Shown here: piece by piece, positions 14,762-21,934 of the stretch | Position numbering within the stretch: position 1 is the stretch's first letter | Layout of the letters: each line of letters begins with the position of its first letter | Virus record (IMG/VR): IMGVR_UViG_3300025695_000054 | Coordinates: 1 to 34,474 of that record | DNA: 34,474 bases | DNA from: a virus | Strand: one strand, 5' to 3' | Notes under the pieces: model-generated | Database searches by the model: none | Seen by the model: the letters and a program-made list of their open reading frames with translations, nothing else | Told to the model about the DNA's origin: nothing | Translations under genes and position numbers: made by a program

Positions 14762-14890
14762 CTAGTAACCACCGCCACTAGGAGAAGTCTTAGCTACTTC
14801 TTTTTTAGCCATAGGTTTCTTATCCTTAGCTAGGCATCTACCTTTTTGGATACACGCTTTAACAGTTTTACAGCCTTTACATGGAGTCAT
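14762..14890 (-). CDS. 42-aa four-Cys mini-protein
   Basis: Reads MTPCKGCKTVKACIQKGRCL, then a lysine-rich linker, then a Ser/Gly/Tyr tail. The pattern C-x2-C-x6-C-x5-C suggests a small metal-binding knuckle. AGGAAAG lies seven or so bases before the ATG. It fits neatly between the LysM gene and the 143-aa gene without overlap. Similar mini-proteins beginning MTPCKGC occur in marine phage genomes, from memory. The role is unknown; context places it among packaging and head genes. Confidence 0.65.
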   Translation of the reverse strand: MTPCKGCKTVKACIQKGRCLAKDKKPMAKKEVAKTSPSGGGY

Positions 14891-14917
14891 TTTACTTTCC
14901 TATATTTAAAGTTATTG

Positions 14918-15646
14918 TTAACGGCCTTTACGCATTAAAGGGCCATATCTATCTACAGGTTTTTTAGTCTTAGGTACTTCACTAATACTTTCTGCTAATC
15001 CCGGCTCACTAGGTAAATCAGTAATTGTGACTCTTCCTGAAGGGACTCTACTTTTGGTTATATCTTCTGTAGTCGGTTTAGGTGCTTTTGCTTTTTTACT
15101 TACATCAGGCCCTTTTACATTTTTATCTGTATTTTTATTAACCGCTCTAGAAGCTTTCTTATCATTAGTATCAAACTCTCCTGAAGAAAGCTCTTTTTTA
15201 CTGATACTTTTATAAGGATTTTTATTGTTTCCTTTACCGATAGAGATCTTCTGTCCTGCTTTAATATCATTGGAGTTGCTGATACCTGTATTCATTTCCA
15301 TTATCGTATTAACAGATGTACCAAAACGTTTAGCAACTTCAGATAATGTATCGCCACTTTTTATGGTATATGGTTTAGTAGAACTAGGTTTTTTAGCTGC
15401 AGGCTCTTTTTTCTTTTTCTTAGGCATCATTCTACGAGGAGTAGAGTTAGGGTTTCTAGCAGCTACTACTCTTTTTTCTTTCTTCTTTTCTTCTTTTTCA
15501 GGGGCTGATAGGTTAAGCACAGCACCTATACGTATTTTATCAGGGTTAGTGATACTAGGGTTCATAGAAAGCAAAGCTTTTAAACTAAGACCTTTTCTTT
15601 TAGCAATTTGCGACAATGTGTCGCCTTTTTTGATTGTATAACGCAT
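14918..15646 (-). CDS. Double LysM-domain protein without visible hydrolase
   Basis: This 242-aa protein has LysM repeat one at residues 2-46 (YTIKKGDTLSQIAKRKGLS ... IRIGAVLNL). LysM repeat two is at about 92-137 (YTIKSGDTLSEVAKRFGTS ... IKAGQKISI). Both keep the GDTL signature and the Asn-x-x-I loop. A very basic linker joins them (residues 50-90), and a disordered Lys/Ser/Thr-rich tail ends in DRYGPLMRKGR. LysM domains bind peptidoglycan sugars. There is no signal peptide and no catalytic domain, so this is not an endolysin by itself. Being inside the head gene cluster suggests a virion component that touches peptidoglycan during entry; alternatively it is a host-wall adapter. The tail also contains PGLAESISEVP, a copy of the local GLA motif. 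Confidence 0.8.
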   Translation of the reverse strand: MRYTIKKGDTLSQIAKRKGLSLKALLSMNPSITNPDKIRIGAVLNLSAPEKEEKKKEKRVVAARNPNSTPRRMMPKKKKKEPAAKKPSSTKPYTIKSGDTLSEVAKRFGTSVNTIMEMNTGISNSNDIKAGQKISIGKGNNKNPYKSISKKELSSGEFDTNDKKASRAVNKNTDKNVKGPDVSKKAKAPKPTTEDITKSRVPSGRVTITDLPSEPGLAESISEVPKTKKPVDRYGPLMRKGR

Positions 15647-15666
15647 TTTAATACCTTAAATATTAG

Positions 15667-15912
15667 TTAGGATTCTCTAGTTACTTTTGCTTTCTTAGTG
15701 TTACTTACAAACTGTTCTTTGCCGCCTTTAGCACCAGCTTTTTTCTTTTTAGCTGTAGCAGCTCTTTCAGACTTGCTGAGGCTCTCTGCTTTCTTTCTAG
15801 GTAAGCATCTATCAGGGTTCTTCTTGTTTTTAGATGTACCACAAGCTCCTGCAATGTTTCCACTGGAGTTAATGCGTACCCAATCTTCAGACAACCATGC
15901 AGCTAGGCTCAT
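15667..15912 (-). CDS. 81-aa Lys-rich conserved phage protein
   Basis: Starts MSLAAWLSEDWVRINSSG and continues with IAGACGTSKNKKNPDRCLPR, then a basic tail with KKKAGAKGG. The signature W-V-R-I ... ACGTSK ... NPDRCLP is, from memory, a recurrent small-protein family in environmental phages with no assigned function. Two cysteines may pair or bind metal. The ATG overlaps the stop of the previous gene (ATGA at 15909-15912). About a quarter of residues are Lys, so nucleic-acid contact is plausible. Confidence 0.7.
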   Translation of the reverse strand: MSLAAWLSEDWVRINSSGNIAGACGTSKNKKNPDRCLPRKKAESLSKSERAATAKKKKAGAKGGKEQFVSNTKKAKVTRES

Positions 15913-16094
15913 TTTGTTTTCTTCCCTTTACTGCCTTTGGCGTAGTTTGGATCTTTACAATACTTAGAAGCCGCTAGGTTTGCATACGCACTAGGGTACT
16001 TATCAAAAGTACGCTTAGCCCAAGATATACCAGCAGCACAAATCTTGTTGCTTTTTTCTTTTTTGCCAATAGTTTCTGCTAGACCTTTAGCCAT
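15909..16094 (-). CDS. 61-aa basic protein starting MAKGLAETI
   Basis: I chose ATG 16094, which makes a TAATG junction with the previous stop. An in-frame ATG at 16100 is the alternative, with AAGG only four bases upstream. The sequence has WAKRTFDKYPSAYANLAASK, YCKDP and a Lys/Gly tail GSKGKKTK. The N-terminal GLAETI matches a motif present in several neighbours. Family not recognised beyond being a common environmental-phage mini-protein type. A structural or DNA-associated role is a guess. Confidence 0.65.
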   Translation of the reverse strand: MAKGLAETIGKKEKSNKICAAGISWAKRTFDKYPSAYANLAASKYCKDPNYAKGSKGKKTK

Positions 16095-16360
16095 TACCAT
16101 TTCGCCTTGTCAGCCCAGTACGCTGCAGACATCTTGCCTTTCGCAATATTCTTAGCGTGGCGTGCTTTAAAAGATTTTCTACGTTTACGTGCAGCCTCTG
16201 ACTCGCCATCTTTTTTAGGTGAGCCACTAACACCTTGTTGTCCAAAACGTATAGTTTTTTTCTTGCCGCCTTCACACGCTTTAACTACGTGTGATTTAGT
16301 CTTATGGCTAGGTGTACGTTTTGGTGAGTTACACGCTAGTTCTTCAGCTAGTCCAGACAT
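16094..16360 (-). CDS. DUF6321-like 88-aa basic protein
   Basis: Central and C-terminal parts carry KTIRFGQQGVSGSPKK, then ESEAARKRRKSFKARHAKNI, then AKGKMSAAYWADKAKW. This string matches what I remember as DUF6321, widespread in phages and of unknown function. The N-terminus is MSGLAEELACN, with the local GLA motif. The protein is strongly basic (many Lys/Arg/His). It overlaps the next gene by the A of TAATG. Its position two genes behind the portal string suggests a role in head assembly, packaging or internal virion structure, but no direct evidence is visible. Confidence 0.75.
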   Translation of the reverse strand: MSGLAEELACNSPKRTPSHKTKSHVVKACEGGKKKTIRFGQQGVSGSPKKDGESEAARKRRKSFKARHAKNIAKGKMSAAYWADKAKW

Positions 16361-16369
16361 ACCTACTCC

Positions 16370-16543
16370 TTATTTCATTTTTGCTTTACCTACGTTTAAC
16401 GCAAGTAAATCAACAATTTTGTAAAGTTTAGCTACAACTTTGTCATCTTTTGGTGTATCTGTAAGAGAAGCAATTGTAGAAGCAATAGCCACTGCTAAAG
16501 TGACATAATTTACCCAGTCCAGTACTGTACTAATAATATCCAT
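16370..16543 (-). CDS. 57-aa small protein with hydrophobic N-terminal segment
   Basis: Reads MDIISTVLDWVNYVTLAVAI and then ASTIASLTDTPKDDKVVAKL, ending YKIVDLLALNVGKAKMK. Residues about 4-27 can form one membrane helix; the rest is an amphipathic helix. The TPxDDKxVxKLYKIxDxLALNxGKAK pattern is common in small phage proteins, from memory. It sits between the Gln-rich 90-aa gene and the DUF6321-like gene. The ribosome site is weak, so coupling to the upstream gene is likely. It could be a small membrane effector or holin-like protein, though its place among head genes argues for caution. Confidence 0.65.
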   Translation of the reverse strand: MDIISTVLDWVNYVTLAVAIASTIASLTDTPKDDKVVAKLYKIVDLLALNVGKAKMK

Positions 16544-16552
16544 AACTAGGTG

Positions 16553-16825
16553 CTACATCATAGATTGCGCTAAGCCTTGAGGGGCTTGCTGCATAGGTTG
16601 TGCTGCTTGTTGTTGACCTTGAGCTGCTAGTTGTTGCTCTAGCATATCAATAGCCGCCATAATAAGTTCAGGGGGTATGCCTTGCTGGATTAGCTCTTCT
16701 GGGTCAACTCCTTGCATAAGCATTGCAATAATCTGTTCGATCATAGCCATCTGTTCTTGACCACCACCTTGTGGGGCCATTTGTTGTGCAGGAGCACCTG
16801 CCATTTGTTGTGCTAAGCCTTCCAT
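16553..16825 (-). CDS. Gln/Met-rich 90-aa protein downstream of portal
   Basis: Begins MEGLAQQMAGAPAQQM and ends APQGLAQSMM, so the GLA-Q motif is at both termini. The middle, GVDPEELIQQGIPPELIMAA, is a predicted helix pair, and the flanks are low-complexity Gln/Ala/Met. The DPxELxxxGIPPELI pattern is frequent in small proteins next to portal genes in several phage groups (recalled, not computed). The start overlaps the previous stop as TAATG (16823-16827). Function unknown; candidates are a portal-associated or packaging accessory peptide. Confidence 0.7.
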   Translation of the reverse strand: MEGLAQQMAGAPAQQMAPQGGGQEQMAMIEQIIAMLMQGVDPEELIQQGIPPELIMAAIDMLEQQLAAQGQQQAAQPMQQAPQGLAQSMM

Positions 16826-17298
16826 TATTTGTATCCTTGTAGAGTTCTGTCCGCTTCTTGAGCTGCCTTGTTTACTTTATCTTGTTCTGCTAAGAGCTCT
16901 CTTTCAGCAAATGCAGATAGTTTCGGTGTTTCTTTTGAAGGGGCAAACAGGTTACCTACAAGCCCTTTTACTTTATCGTAAATACCAGGGCCAGTATTTT
17001 GATTCTTCAAAGATTGTGAGTAGTTTGCAGCAGCCATGTCTGCATCCGTAGCCCCGCCGTCAGCCATATACCTAGTTTCCTGCAAGAACTCAGCACTATC
17101 AATTCCTGTGTAAGGGCTGTAAGGAGTTCTAGCCCTATCACGAAGTAAACTGTCAATAACAGCTTGATTGCGCGCTCTTTCTTCTAAAGCAGCTGCGTTA
17201 GTTAAAGCTGCTATAGTATCATCTGCCTGCCGGGCTCGAAAAGCTTTTAGCTCTTCTTTATCCATAGCATTCTGCTTAGAACGTTCAATATAACTCAT
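16825..17298 (-). CDS. 157-aa portal-linked protein, unknown function
   Basis: Helical, Ala/Arg/Glu-rich, with no recognised domain. The N-terminus is MSYIERSKQNAMDKEELKAF. The middle has TPYSPYTGIDSAEFLQETRY and ADGGATDADMAAANYSQSL. The C-terminal half has GIYDKVKGLVGNLFAP, a possible amphipathic segment. It overlaps the portal stop as TAATG, so its translation is probably coupled to portal. It may be a minor virion or head-tail connecting protein. I could not assign it to a family. Confidence 0.65.
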   Translation of the reverse strand: MSYIERSKQNAMDKEELKAFRARQADDTIAALTNAAALEERARNQAVIDSLLRDRARTPYSPYTGIDSAEFLQETRYMADGGATDADMAAANYSQSLKNQNTGPGIYDKVKGLVGNLFAPSKETPKLSAFAERELLAEQDKVNKAAQEADRTLQGYK

Positions 17299-19289
17299 TA
17301 CATAACTCCAATATTTTTATCGCCAGCTAGTCGCTGAGCCATCATTTGTTCAAGGTTAGCACGATGCTTAGCCATTTCTGCTTCCATCTTTTGTGCATGC
17401 TTAAGGTCTTCAATCTCTACTTTTTCTAGATGTGAAAATCCTTCGTCTTCTTTAATAAACCTAAGGTCAGTCATATCAGCTTCACTAGTTAGCTTACGTG
17501 CTTTAGCTGCTTCTACTGCTGCTTTGTTACGTTTAAGCTCTGCATCAATAGTATTCTCTTGAGCACGGGCATTCTTATCAGCAATGTCAGCTTTAAGTTT
17601 TTCGTTCTCTAGCACTAAACGCTCTAGTTCTAGCTGCTTAAGCTGTTCTTGTACAGGATCTTGCGGTGCCTGGTAATCACGAATACGCTTAGCTTGATCC
17701 GGCATACGCATAAGTTCCATAATATCTGCCATAAGAGTACGACGAATTACAGGATCTTCATTAGGACCTAAGGTCTGTAACAAAAACGATAACTCTTGCG
17801 ACTTAGCCGCATTGTCTTCTGCAGTAGAAATAGTAATATCTAGGTCTACTTTACCATCTAAGTCATCACGACGAATAGGTACAAACTTTTCATTAGTTAC
17901 ACGTACAACTTCTTCGTCTTCTAAAAACTCAGAGTTGTATGACATCCACTTACGTATAAGCGGCTTAATAAGGTTCTCAGCAACGTTACGTACAATGTTC
18001 ATGCGTCTGGTAGCAGTAGCGTCTAAAGCGCCTCTAGCACCTGTTGCGGTTGCTCCTAGTGCGCCTGCATTGATACCACCACTAAAAGATTTAGTACCAG
18101 TGATAGATTCAATCTCATTATTCATAAGACCAATCATGTCAAACGCAGAACCAGGAATGTTATTGTAACTACCTTGCCAAAAGTCACCAGGACTACCGTT
18201 AAACTCGAAGTTTTGTCCAGCTAAGAATTTTTTACGGTTAATTTGATCTAGTGCGCCTTTACGTATAGCAACTTGTCCATTGTTAGACTGTGCCATATTA
18301 TCGATAATACCACGTACAATAGCTGTCTTAACTTTTTGATTATCACCAATAAGCTCTGCATTCGCTTCGCCATGAATCTTAAAGGGTACACTATTAAAAG
18401 GTACTACGATAAAGGGAGCTTTACCATCTGGATAAGGGTTTGATTGAAGACGTATAATTACATCGTTAACCCAAGCACATACGATAGGTTCTGCAATGCC
18501 ATCATTATTGACATCGTAGTTACCCCAGTACTCATACACAACTAGCTTCTTACGAGGCTCATCAGAAAACTTAAACTCTGTTTCGTCAGGTGGATCGTAG
18601 TCAAAATCTTCACGGTGGAAACGTGCTACTTTATCTAGGTTTTTGTAACGACCATCTTTCTTTAAAGAAGATAGGTCTGTCTCATAACGATAAATAACAA
18701 ACTGTGCGTTGTCTAGATTATCTTGGCATGTAGGATCAATATATATATCTTCATTACGACATACTTTTGCGGTAGGTTGGTTTTTCTTTACTATAGTCTC
18801 AGTAACTTCCTGCTCTACTATAATCTCTCTACCAGTTTCTTCGTCTATAACTACCATTTCTGCCATAGTAGTTACTTCTTCGTCTTCATAGTCCCAGCCT
18901 GTTTGTACAACTAGGGTGCCTTCACGGTCTAGCACTTTAACTGCTTTAGACATAAAATTAAAACGGTCAAACTTACGACAAAATTGCGTATTAAGAAGTA
19001 ATTCGTTCTGACGAGCAGACTCTTCATCTTCCCAGGTAATTGGAACACATTTAATTACGTCTGAAGTACTAACAAACGGGTCTACGATAGTAGCATGTTG
19101 CCATTCAGACTGCTTTTTAATATCTCTAGATACAATAGCAGACTTACCCTTTTTTTCGTTACCGTAAGGGTCGCCATTGTACTCGGCCTTCCATTTAGAC
19201 ATAATAGCATCTTGATCTCTTTTAAGTAGATCAGCTGCTTTTAAATCTGCTTTTAAGGCACTAAGCAATTCAGCTTTTTTAATATTCAT
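17298..19289 (-). CDS. Portal protein
   Basis: Start taken at ATG 19289 (MNIKKAELLSALKADLK, 663 aa) with AAGGA five bases upstream; a TTG at 19301 overlaps the ribosome site. Sequence features: an N-terminal helical clip region; DPFVSTSDVIKCVPITWEDE; the block CRNEDIYIDPTCQDNLDNAQ; IPGSAFDMIGLMNNEIESIT; the motif GGINAGALGATATGARGALD near residue 410; and RNVAENLIKPLIRKWMSYN. The C-terminal 120 residues are a long charged helix (QLKQLELERLVLENEKLKAD). Length and motif order fit large P22-type portals of podovirus-like phages. The portal ring is the DNA entry channel and the terminase dock. The first of the head genes, it is followed by coupled small genes. Confidence 0.85.
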   Translation of the reverse strand: MNIKKAELLSALKADLKAADLLKRDQDAIMSKWKAEYNGDPYGNEKKGKSAIVSRDIKKQSEWQHATIVDPFVSTSDVIKCVPITWEDEESARQNELLLNTQFCRKFDRFNFMSKAVKVLDREGTLVVQTGWDYEDEEVTTMAEMVVIDEETGREIIVEQEVTETIVKKNQPTAKVCRNEDIYIDPTCQDNLDNAQFVIYRYETDLSSLKKDGRYKNLDKVARFHREDFDYDPPDETEFKFSDEPRKKLVVYEYWGNYDVNNDGIAEPIVCAWVNDVIIRLQSNPYPDGKAPFIVVPFNSVPFKIHGEANAELIGDNQKVKTAIVRGIIDNMAQSNNGQVAIRKGALDQINRKKFLAGQNFEFNGSPGDFWQGSYNNIPGSAFDMIGLMNNEIESITGTKSFSGGINAGALGATATGARGALDATATRRMNIVRNVAENLIKPLIRKWMSYNSEFLEDEEVVRVTNEKFVPIRRDDLDGKVDLDITISTAEDNAAKSQELSFLLQTLGPNEDPVIRRTLMADIMELMRMPDQAKRIRDYQAPQDPVQEQLKQLELERLVLENEKLKADIADKNARAQENTIDAELKRNKAAVEAAKARKLTSEADMTDLRFIKEDEGFSHLEKVEIEDLKHAQKMEAEMAKHRANLEQMMAQRLAGDKNIGVM

Positions 19290-19336
19290 GAGTTCCTTCA
19301 ATATTTATCTGGACAATGTAGTACTATACCAAAGAA

Positions 19337-19663
19337 CTAGCCTTTAGCAAGCCACCAAAGAAAAGACCCAGCACCTGCTATTAGTGCAGCCCAAAATATT
19401 TCTATTTTACTAATCACATAAGTATTTTGTGCTTGCGCTTTTTCTAGTACCAAGTGCTTTTTCTCTAGCATTTGAATGTGTTGTTCATGTTTGTCAATCT
19501 TATTGACTAATGTACTCACATCTTTTCTTACACCTAACATTTCAAAACGCATATCACTAAGTTTAGTTATGGCATCAGCCATAGAGACCATAGAATCAGA
19601 CATTGCCTCCATCTTAACCTCTAATTTTATAACTGCATCTCTGATTTGCTGCTGTTCATTCAT
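19337..19663 (-). CDS. XhlA-like coiled-coil protein with C-terminal membrane anchor
   Basis: This 108-aa protein has heptad-rich helices from residue 5 to about 80 (AVIKLEVKMEAMSDSMVSM; VSTLVNKIDKHEQHIQMLEK). A single C-terminal TM follows (IEIFWAALIAGAGSFLWWLA, residues about 87-106) and a two-residue tail. This is the architecture of haemolysin XhlA and related phage lysis accessory proteins. It has its own promoter (19725-19753) and follows the 168-aa membrane protein. A role as a lysis accessory or membrane-tethered factor is likely but unproven. It is also possible that it works with the EF-hand two-TM protein. Confidence 0.65.
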   Translation of the reverse strand: MNEQQQIRDAVIKLEVKMEAMSDSMVSMADAITKLSDMRFEMLGVRKDVSTLVNKIDKHEQHIQMLEKKHLVLEKAQAQNTYVISKIEIFWAALIAGAGSFLWWLAKG

Positions 19664-19724
19664 AGGGAAACCTTCGGATAATTTTTAAACAGCACTAACA
19701 TGCCTTTTATGTACAATTACTTGT

Positions 19725-19753
19725 ATTATATCATAAATAATTTTTGTTGTTTA
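19725..19753 (-). promoter_or_regulatory. Extended -10 promoter before XhlA-like gene and portal operon
   Basis: On the minus strand TGATATAAT carries an extended -10 (TATAAT at 19725-19730) with a moderate -35 TAAACA (19748-19753) 17 bp upstream. It starts just after the stop of the 168-aa gene. No terminator is seen between here and the portal, so it probably drives both. Confidence 0.7.
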
Positions 19754-19756
19754 CTT

Positions 19757-20263
19757 TTAGTTTGCTAGTGGATTATCTAGTGCTCTTTGTAGCTTTTCTG
19801 TTACTCGTTGCTCTAGTTCTTTTAGCTCTCTATCATTACTATCTCGCAGCCTCTGTAACTGGCTGTCATAATTTGCTTGTAGCTGGTTACGCTTATTTTC
19901 AAAACGTTCGTTTGCTTTATCAATCATCTTACGTACATCTTCTTCTGTCTCGCGTACCATATCTTCAACTCTATCTGCTTGTTTCTCGATAGAAATTATA
20001 TCATCCCGTAGACCAGACTTGATGTCTCGTGTGTATTCTATTGCTTCATCTAGTTTGGTTATCACTAGAGTATTCTGTGCTTTGATTTCATCCACATCAA
20101 TATTCTGGACTATCTCCTTCATGTCCATGTAGTCAGCGTAGAATTCAAACGCACCCCATGATGCACCGCCTAGGGTAGAAAGGGCTGTAAGAAAAGCAAA
20201 CGCTTTCCCACCAGTAAAGGACATTCCGCCAAACTCAATAGTAGTTTTCTCTTCTTCAGCCAT
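19757..20263 (-). CDS. Membrane-anchored coiled-coil protein
   Basis: This 168-aa protein has an N-terminal cytoplasmic-type stretch, one hydrophobic segment at residues about 19-43 (GKAFAFLTALSTLGGASWGA), and then a long charged helix. The helix shows strong heptad character from residue 80 to the end (KQADRVEDMVRETEEDVRKM; SQLQRLRDSNDRELKELEQR). It resembles i-spanin-like topology but the spanin pair is already present elsewhere, so it is more likely another envelope factor. It belongs to the run of envelope genes and ends four bases before the -35 box of the next promoter. Function unknown. Confidence 0.65.
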   Translation of the reverse strand: MAEEEKTTIEFGGMSFTGGKAFAFLTALSTLGGASWGAFEFYADYMDMKEIVQNIDVDEIKAQNTLVITKLDEAIEYTRDIKSGLRDDIISIEKQADRVEDMVRETEEDVRKMIDKANERFENKRNQLQANYDSQLQRLRDSNDRELKELEQRVTEKLQRALDNPLAN

Positions 20264-20271
20264 AGTATTTC

Positions 20272-20610
20272 CTATTTAGTTCTGCCTTTTAAAGCGTCTG
20301 CACCAAAAAACGCAGATACTAATACAGCAATAGAAGCAAAATACGTAGGAGCAATATCTGCAATAAGCTCTGCGGCTTTGTCTAGGCCTAGTAAAGATGT
20401 AATAGCTATACCGATTGGGTAAACTAGTAACCCTATTAAAGAGAACCATGCCATTTTACGAATAGCATCTCTTTGTGCATCATTATCCTCAAGTTCTTTA
20501 CGTTTAAACTCTAAATGCATATCCATTTCTTCTTTAGAAACGTGACCATCACCATTAACATCAGCGCCGTGTACTGCAGCAGAATCAATAGTTAGTTTGT
20601 TATCTTCCAT
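20272..20610 (-). CDS. EF-hand two-TM protein, holin candidate
   Basis: This 112-aa protein has a complete EF-hand calcium loop at residues 17-28 (DVNGDGHVSKEE; Asp1, Asn3, Asp5, Glu12). A charged helix follows (residues 29-52). Two predicted TM helices are at about 53-75 (MAWFSLIGLLVYPIGIAITS) and 86-107, separated by a short loop. A two-TM hairpin is the class II holin topology. The endolysin in this cluster has no signal peptide and therefore needs a holin. The EF-hand is unusual. Whether it binds calcium or gates the protein is not known. Context and topology support the holin idea moderately; a regulatory membrane protein is an alternative. Confidence 0.65.
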   Translation of the reverse strand: MEDNKLTIDSAAVHGADVNGDGHVSKEEMDMHLEFKRKELEDNDAQRDAIRKMAWFSLIGLLVYPIGIAITSLLGLDKAAELIADIAPTYFASIAVLVSAFFGADALKGRTK

Positions 20611-20618
20611 TATTACCT

Positions 20619-21026
20619 CTAGTTTACAAAGTTGTTTTGTGAGTTCATACGCTTAAGCGCATCTAGTTCTTGCTGTAGTTTTAGTACTTCAAGTCGTTTT
20701 ATACGAAGTTCTAACTGGTACAAAGAGTTACAGTTAATTCGTTCTTTAGGCTTGTCCAGGGGGATAATAATCCTAGCGTAAACACCCACGTCTTTTGCAC
20801 TACCTATGTCAGAGTTGCTTCCTAGTACAGAAGCGTTATTTATTATACCAGTAACCCCAAATTCTAACTGTGTAGCACCCCCAATAGCATTTTTACAGTC
20901 TAGGTTTCCTGCTCTAATACTATCTTGTCCGTACGTGCTAGGGCTGGACGGTAGTGCAAGATTTAATGAACTAGAGTCTGCCATTGCTGATCCACAAACA
21001 AATAAAAATAGTATTAGTTTTTTCAT
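20619..21026 (-). CDS. Secreted 135-aa protein with paired cysteines
   Basis: The signal peptide is MKKLILFLFVCGSAMA, with cleavage likely before DSSSLNLA. The mature part has SIRAGNLDCKNAIGGATQLE, then FGVTGIINNASVLGSN and VGVYARIIIPLDKPKERINC. It ends in a Leu-rich helix (LYQLELRIKRLEVLKLQQEL). Exactly two cysteines remain after cleavage, consistent with a disulfide. A beta-barrel-like or oligomeric periplasmic protein is possible. I recall similar proteins in marine phages but no function. It is the last of five exported proteins and starts 2 bp after the previous gene. Confidence 0.7.
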   Translation of the reverse strand: MKKLILFLFVCGSAMADSSSLNLALPSSPSTYGQDSIRAGNLDCKNAIGGATQLEFGVTGIINNASVLGSNSDIGSAKDVGVYARIIIPLDKPKERINCNSLYQLELRIKRLEVLKLQQELDALKRMNSQNNFVN

Positions 21027-21027
21027 G

Positions 21028-21414
21028 CTATTTAGCCTTAGAACAAATACGAGAAGATACTGCAGTCAGTCTCTTAACGCTTTTTCTTAGTTTAGATTTA
21101 GAGCATATGTAAACAACTTTGTTGACTGTATCGGCCTTAAAGTACACATCTATGTTTACTTTAGTTAGATAATCTATCTTTACTATCTTATACAAAGAAG
21201 TAAAAGGTACAGAATTAAATTCTGCATCAAAAACACCTATTTCGTAATACTGTACATCTTCCCTTCTGTTATACACAGTCACCTTAGTCTTATAGATAGT
21301 ATCTATATGAGAAGGCTTTGCTTTAAAATAAGTAGGGGTCATCTCATGGGCCAAAGAGTTTGTAAAAAACCCTAAGCCCATAATAAAAATAATACCAGTT
21401 ATTAGCCTAGACAT
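21028..21414 (-). CDS. Secreted 128-aa protein, beta-rich
   Basis: The signal peptide is MSRLITGIIFIMGLGFFTNS, followed by LAHEMTPTYFKAKPSHIDT. The mature part reads like a single beta sandwich: KVTVYNRREDVQYYEIGVFD, NSVPFTSLYKIVKID, TKVNIDVYFKADTVNKV. It ends in VYICSKSKLRKS and a final SRICSKAK. Only two cysteines, both near the C-terminus, suggest one disulfide. The start overlaps the previous stop as TAATG. Family not known to me by name. Similar proteins occur in marine phage genomes, from memory. A periplasmic chaperone-like or adhesive role would fit the fold pattern but is speculative. Confidence 0.7.
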   Translation of the reverse strand: MSRLITGIIFIMGLGFFTNSLAHEMTPTYFKAKPSHIDTIYKTKVTVYNRREDVQYYEIGVFDAEFNSVPFTSLYKIVKIDYLTKVNIDVYFKADTVNKVVYICSKSKLRKSVKRLTAVSSRICSKAK

Positions 21415-21917
21415 TACTTAGCAATACATTCTGCTAAAACTAAAGCAGTATAATCCCCACCTGGGAATGCTTTATCCCCACCTAGGGTTACTTTAGAAGA
21501 TGTCTCAAACCAAGTAGATCCAGTAGCTAGTAAGTCGTAACGGTCTAGCATCCCTAGTTCCAGTTTACTTGACTCATACTGCCCCATACCTGTAGCATCT
21601 GATACCGTTTTTACAGTAGTATTGCCTTGCCATGTAAGCACATCGTCAATAATAGGACTAGTAGAAAACTCTTGAGGTGCAGTAATTTCTGCGTAGTAAG
21701 AATCTGCTAATGACACATCGTAACGTATAACCACAGGATCTCCACCATCAGAAGCATCAGTAGATAACGTATAGGCGTTTGGATTGCCATATGTACCTGC
21801 TGTGTCTGTTTGAATAATACAACGAGACTCAACAAAACCATGAATAGGTGCTGTTTCCCCTAAAACATTCATACTAGCTATAATACCTAGTGCTGTAAAA
21901 CCTAACTTTTTAAACAT
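21414..21917 (-). CDS. Secreted 167-aa protein, possible pilin-like beta sandwich
   Basis: The signal peptide is MFKKLGFTALGIIASMNVLG with likely cleavage before ETAPIHGFVES. The mature chain starts HGFVESRCIIQTDT and ends GDYTALVLAECIAK, so its two cysteines are close to each end. This is the layout of a beta-sandwich subunit closed by one disulfide, as in chaperone-usher pilins and spore-coat U-like domains. No donor strand can be recognised by eye, so this is an analogy. AGGAG lies about seven bases upstream of the ATG. It is the middle gene of the exported set. Confidence 0.65.
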   Translation of the reverse strand: MFKKLGFTALGIIASMNVLGETAPIHGFVESRCIIQTDTAGTYGNPNAYTLSTDASDGGDPVVIRYDVSLADSYYAEITAPQEFSTSPIIDDVLTWQGNTTVKTVSDATGMGQYESSKLELGMLDRYDLLATGSTWFETSSKVTLGGDKAFPGGDYTALVLAECIAK

Positions 21918-21934
21918 GTGGTGCTCCTATAGGA

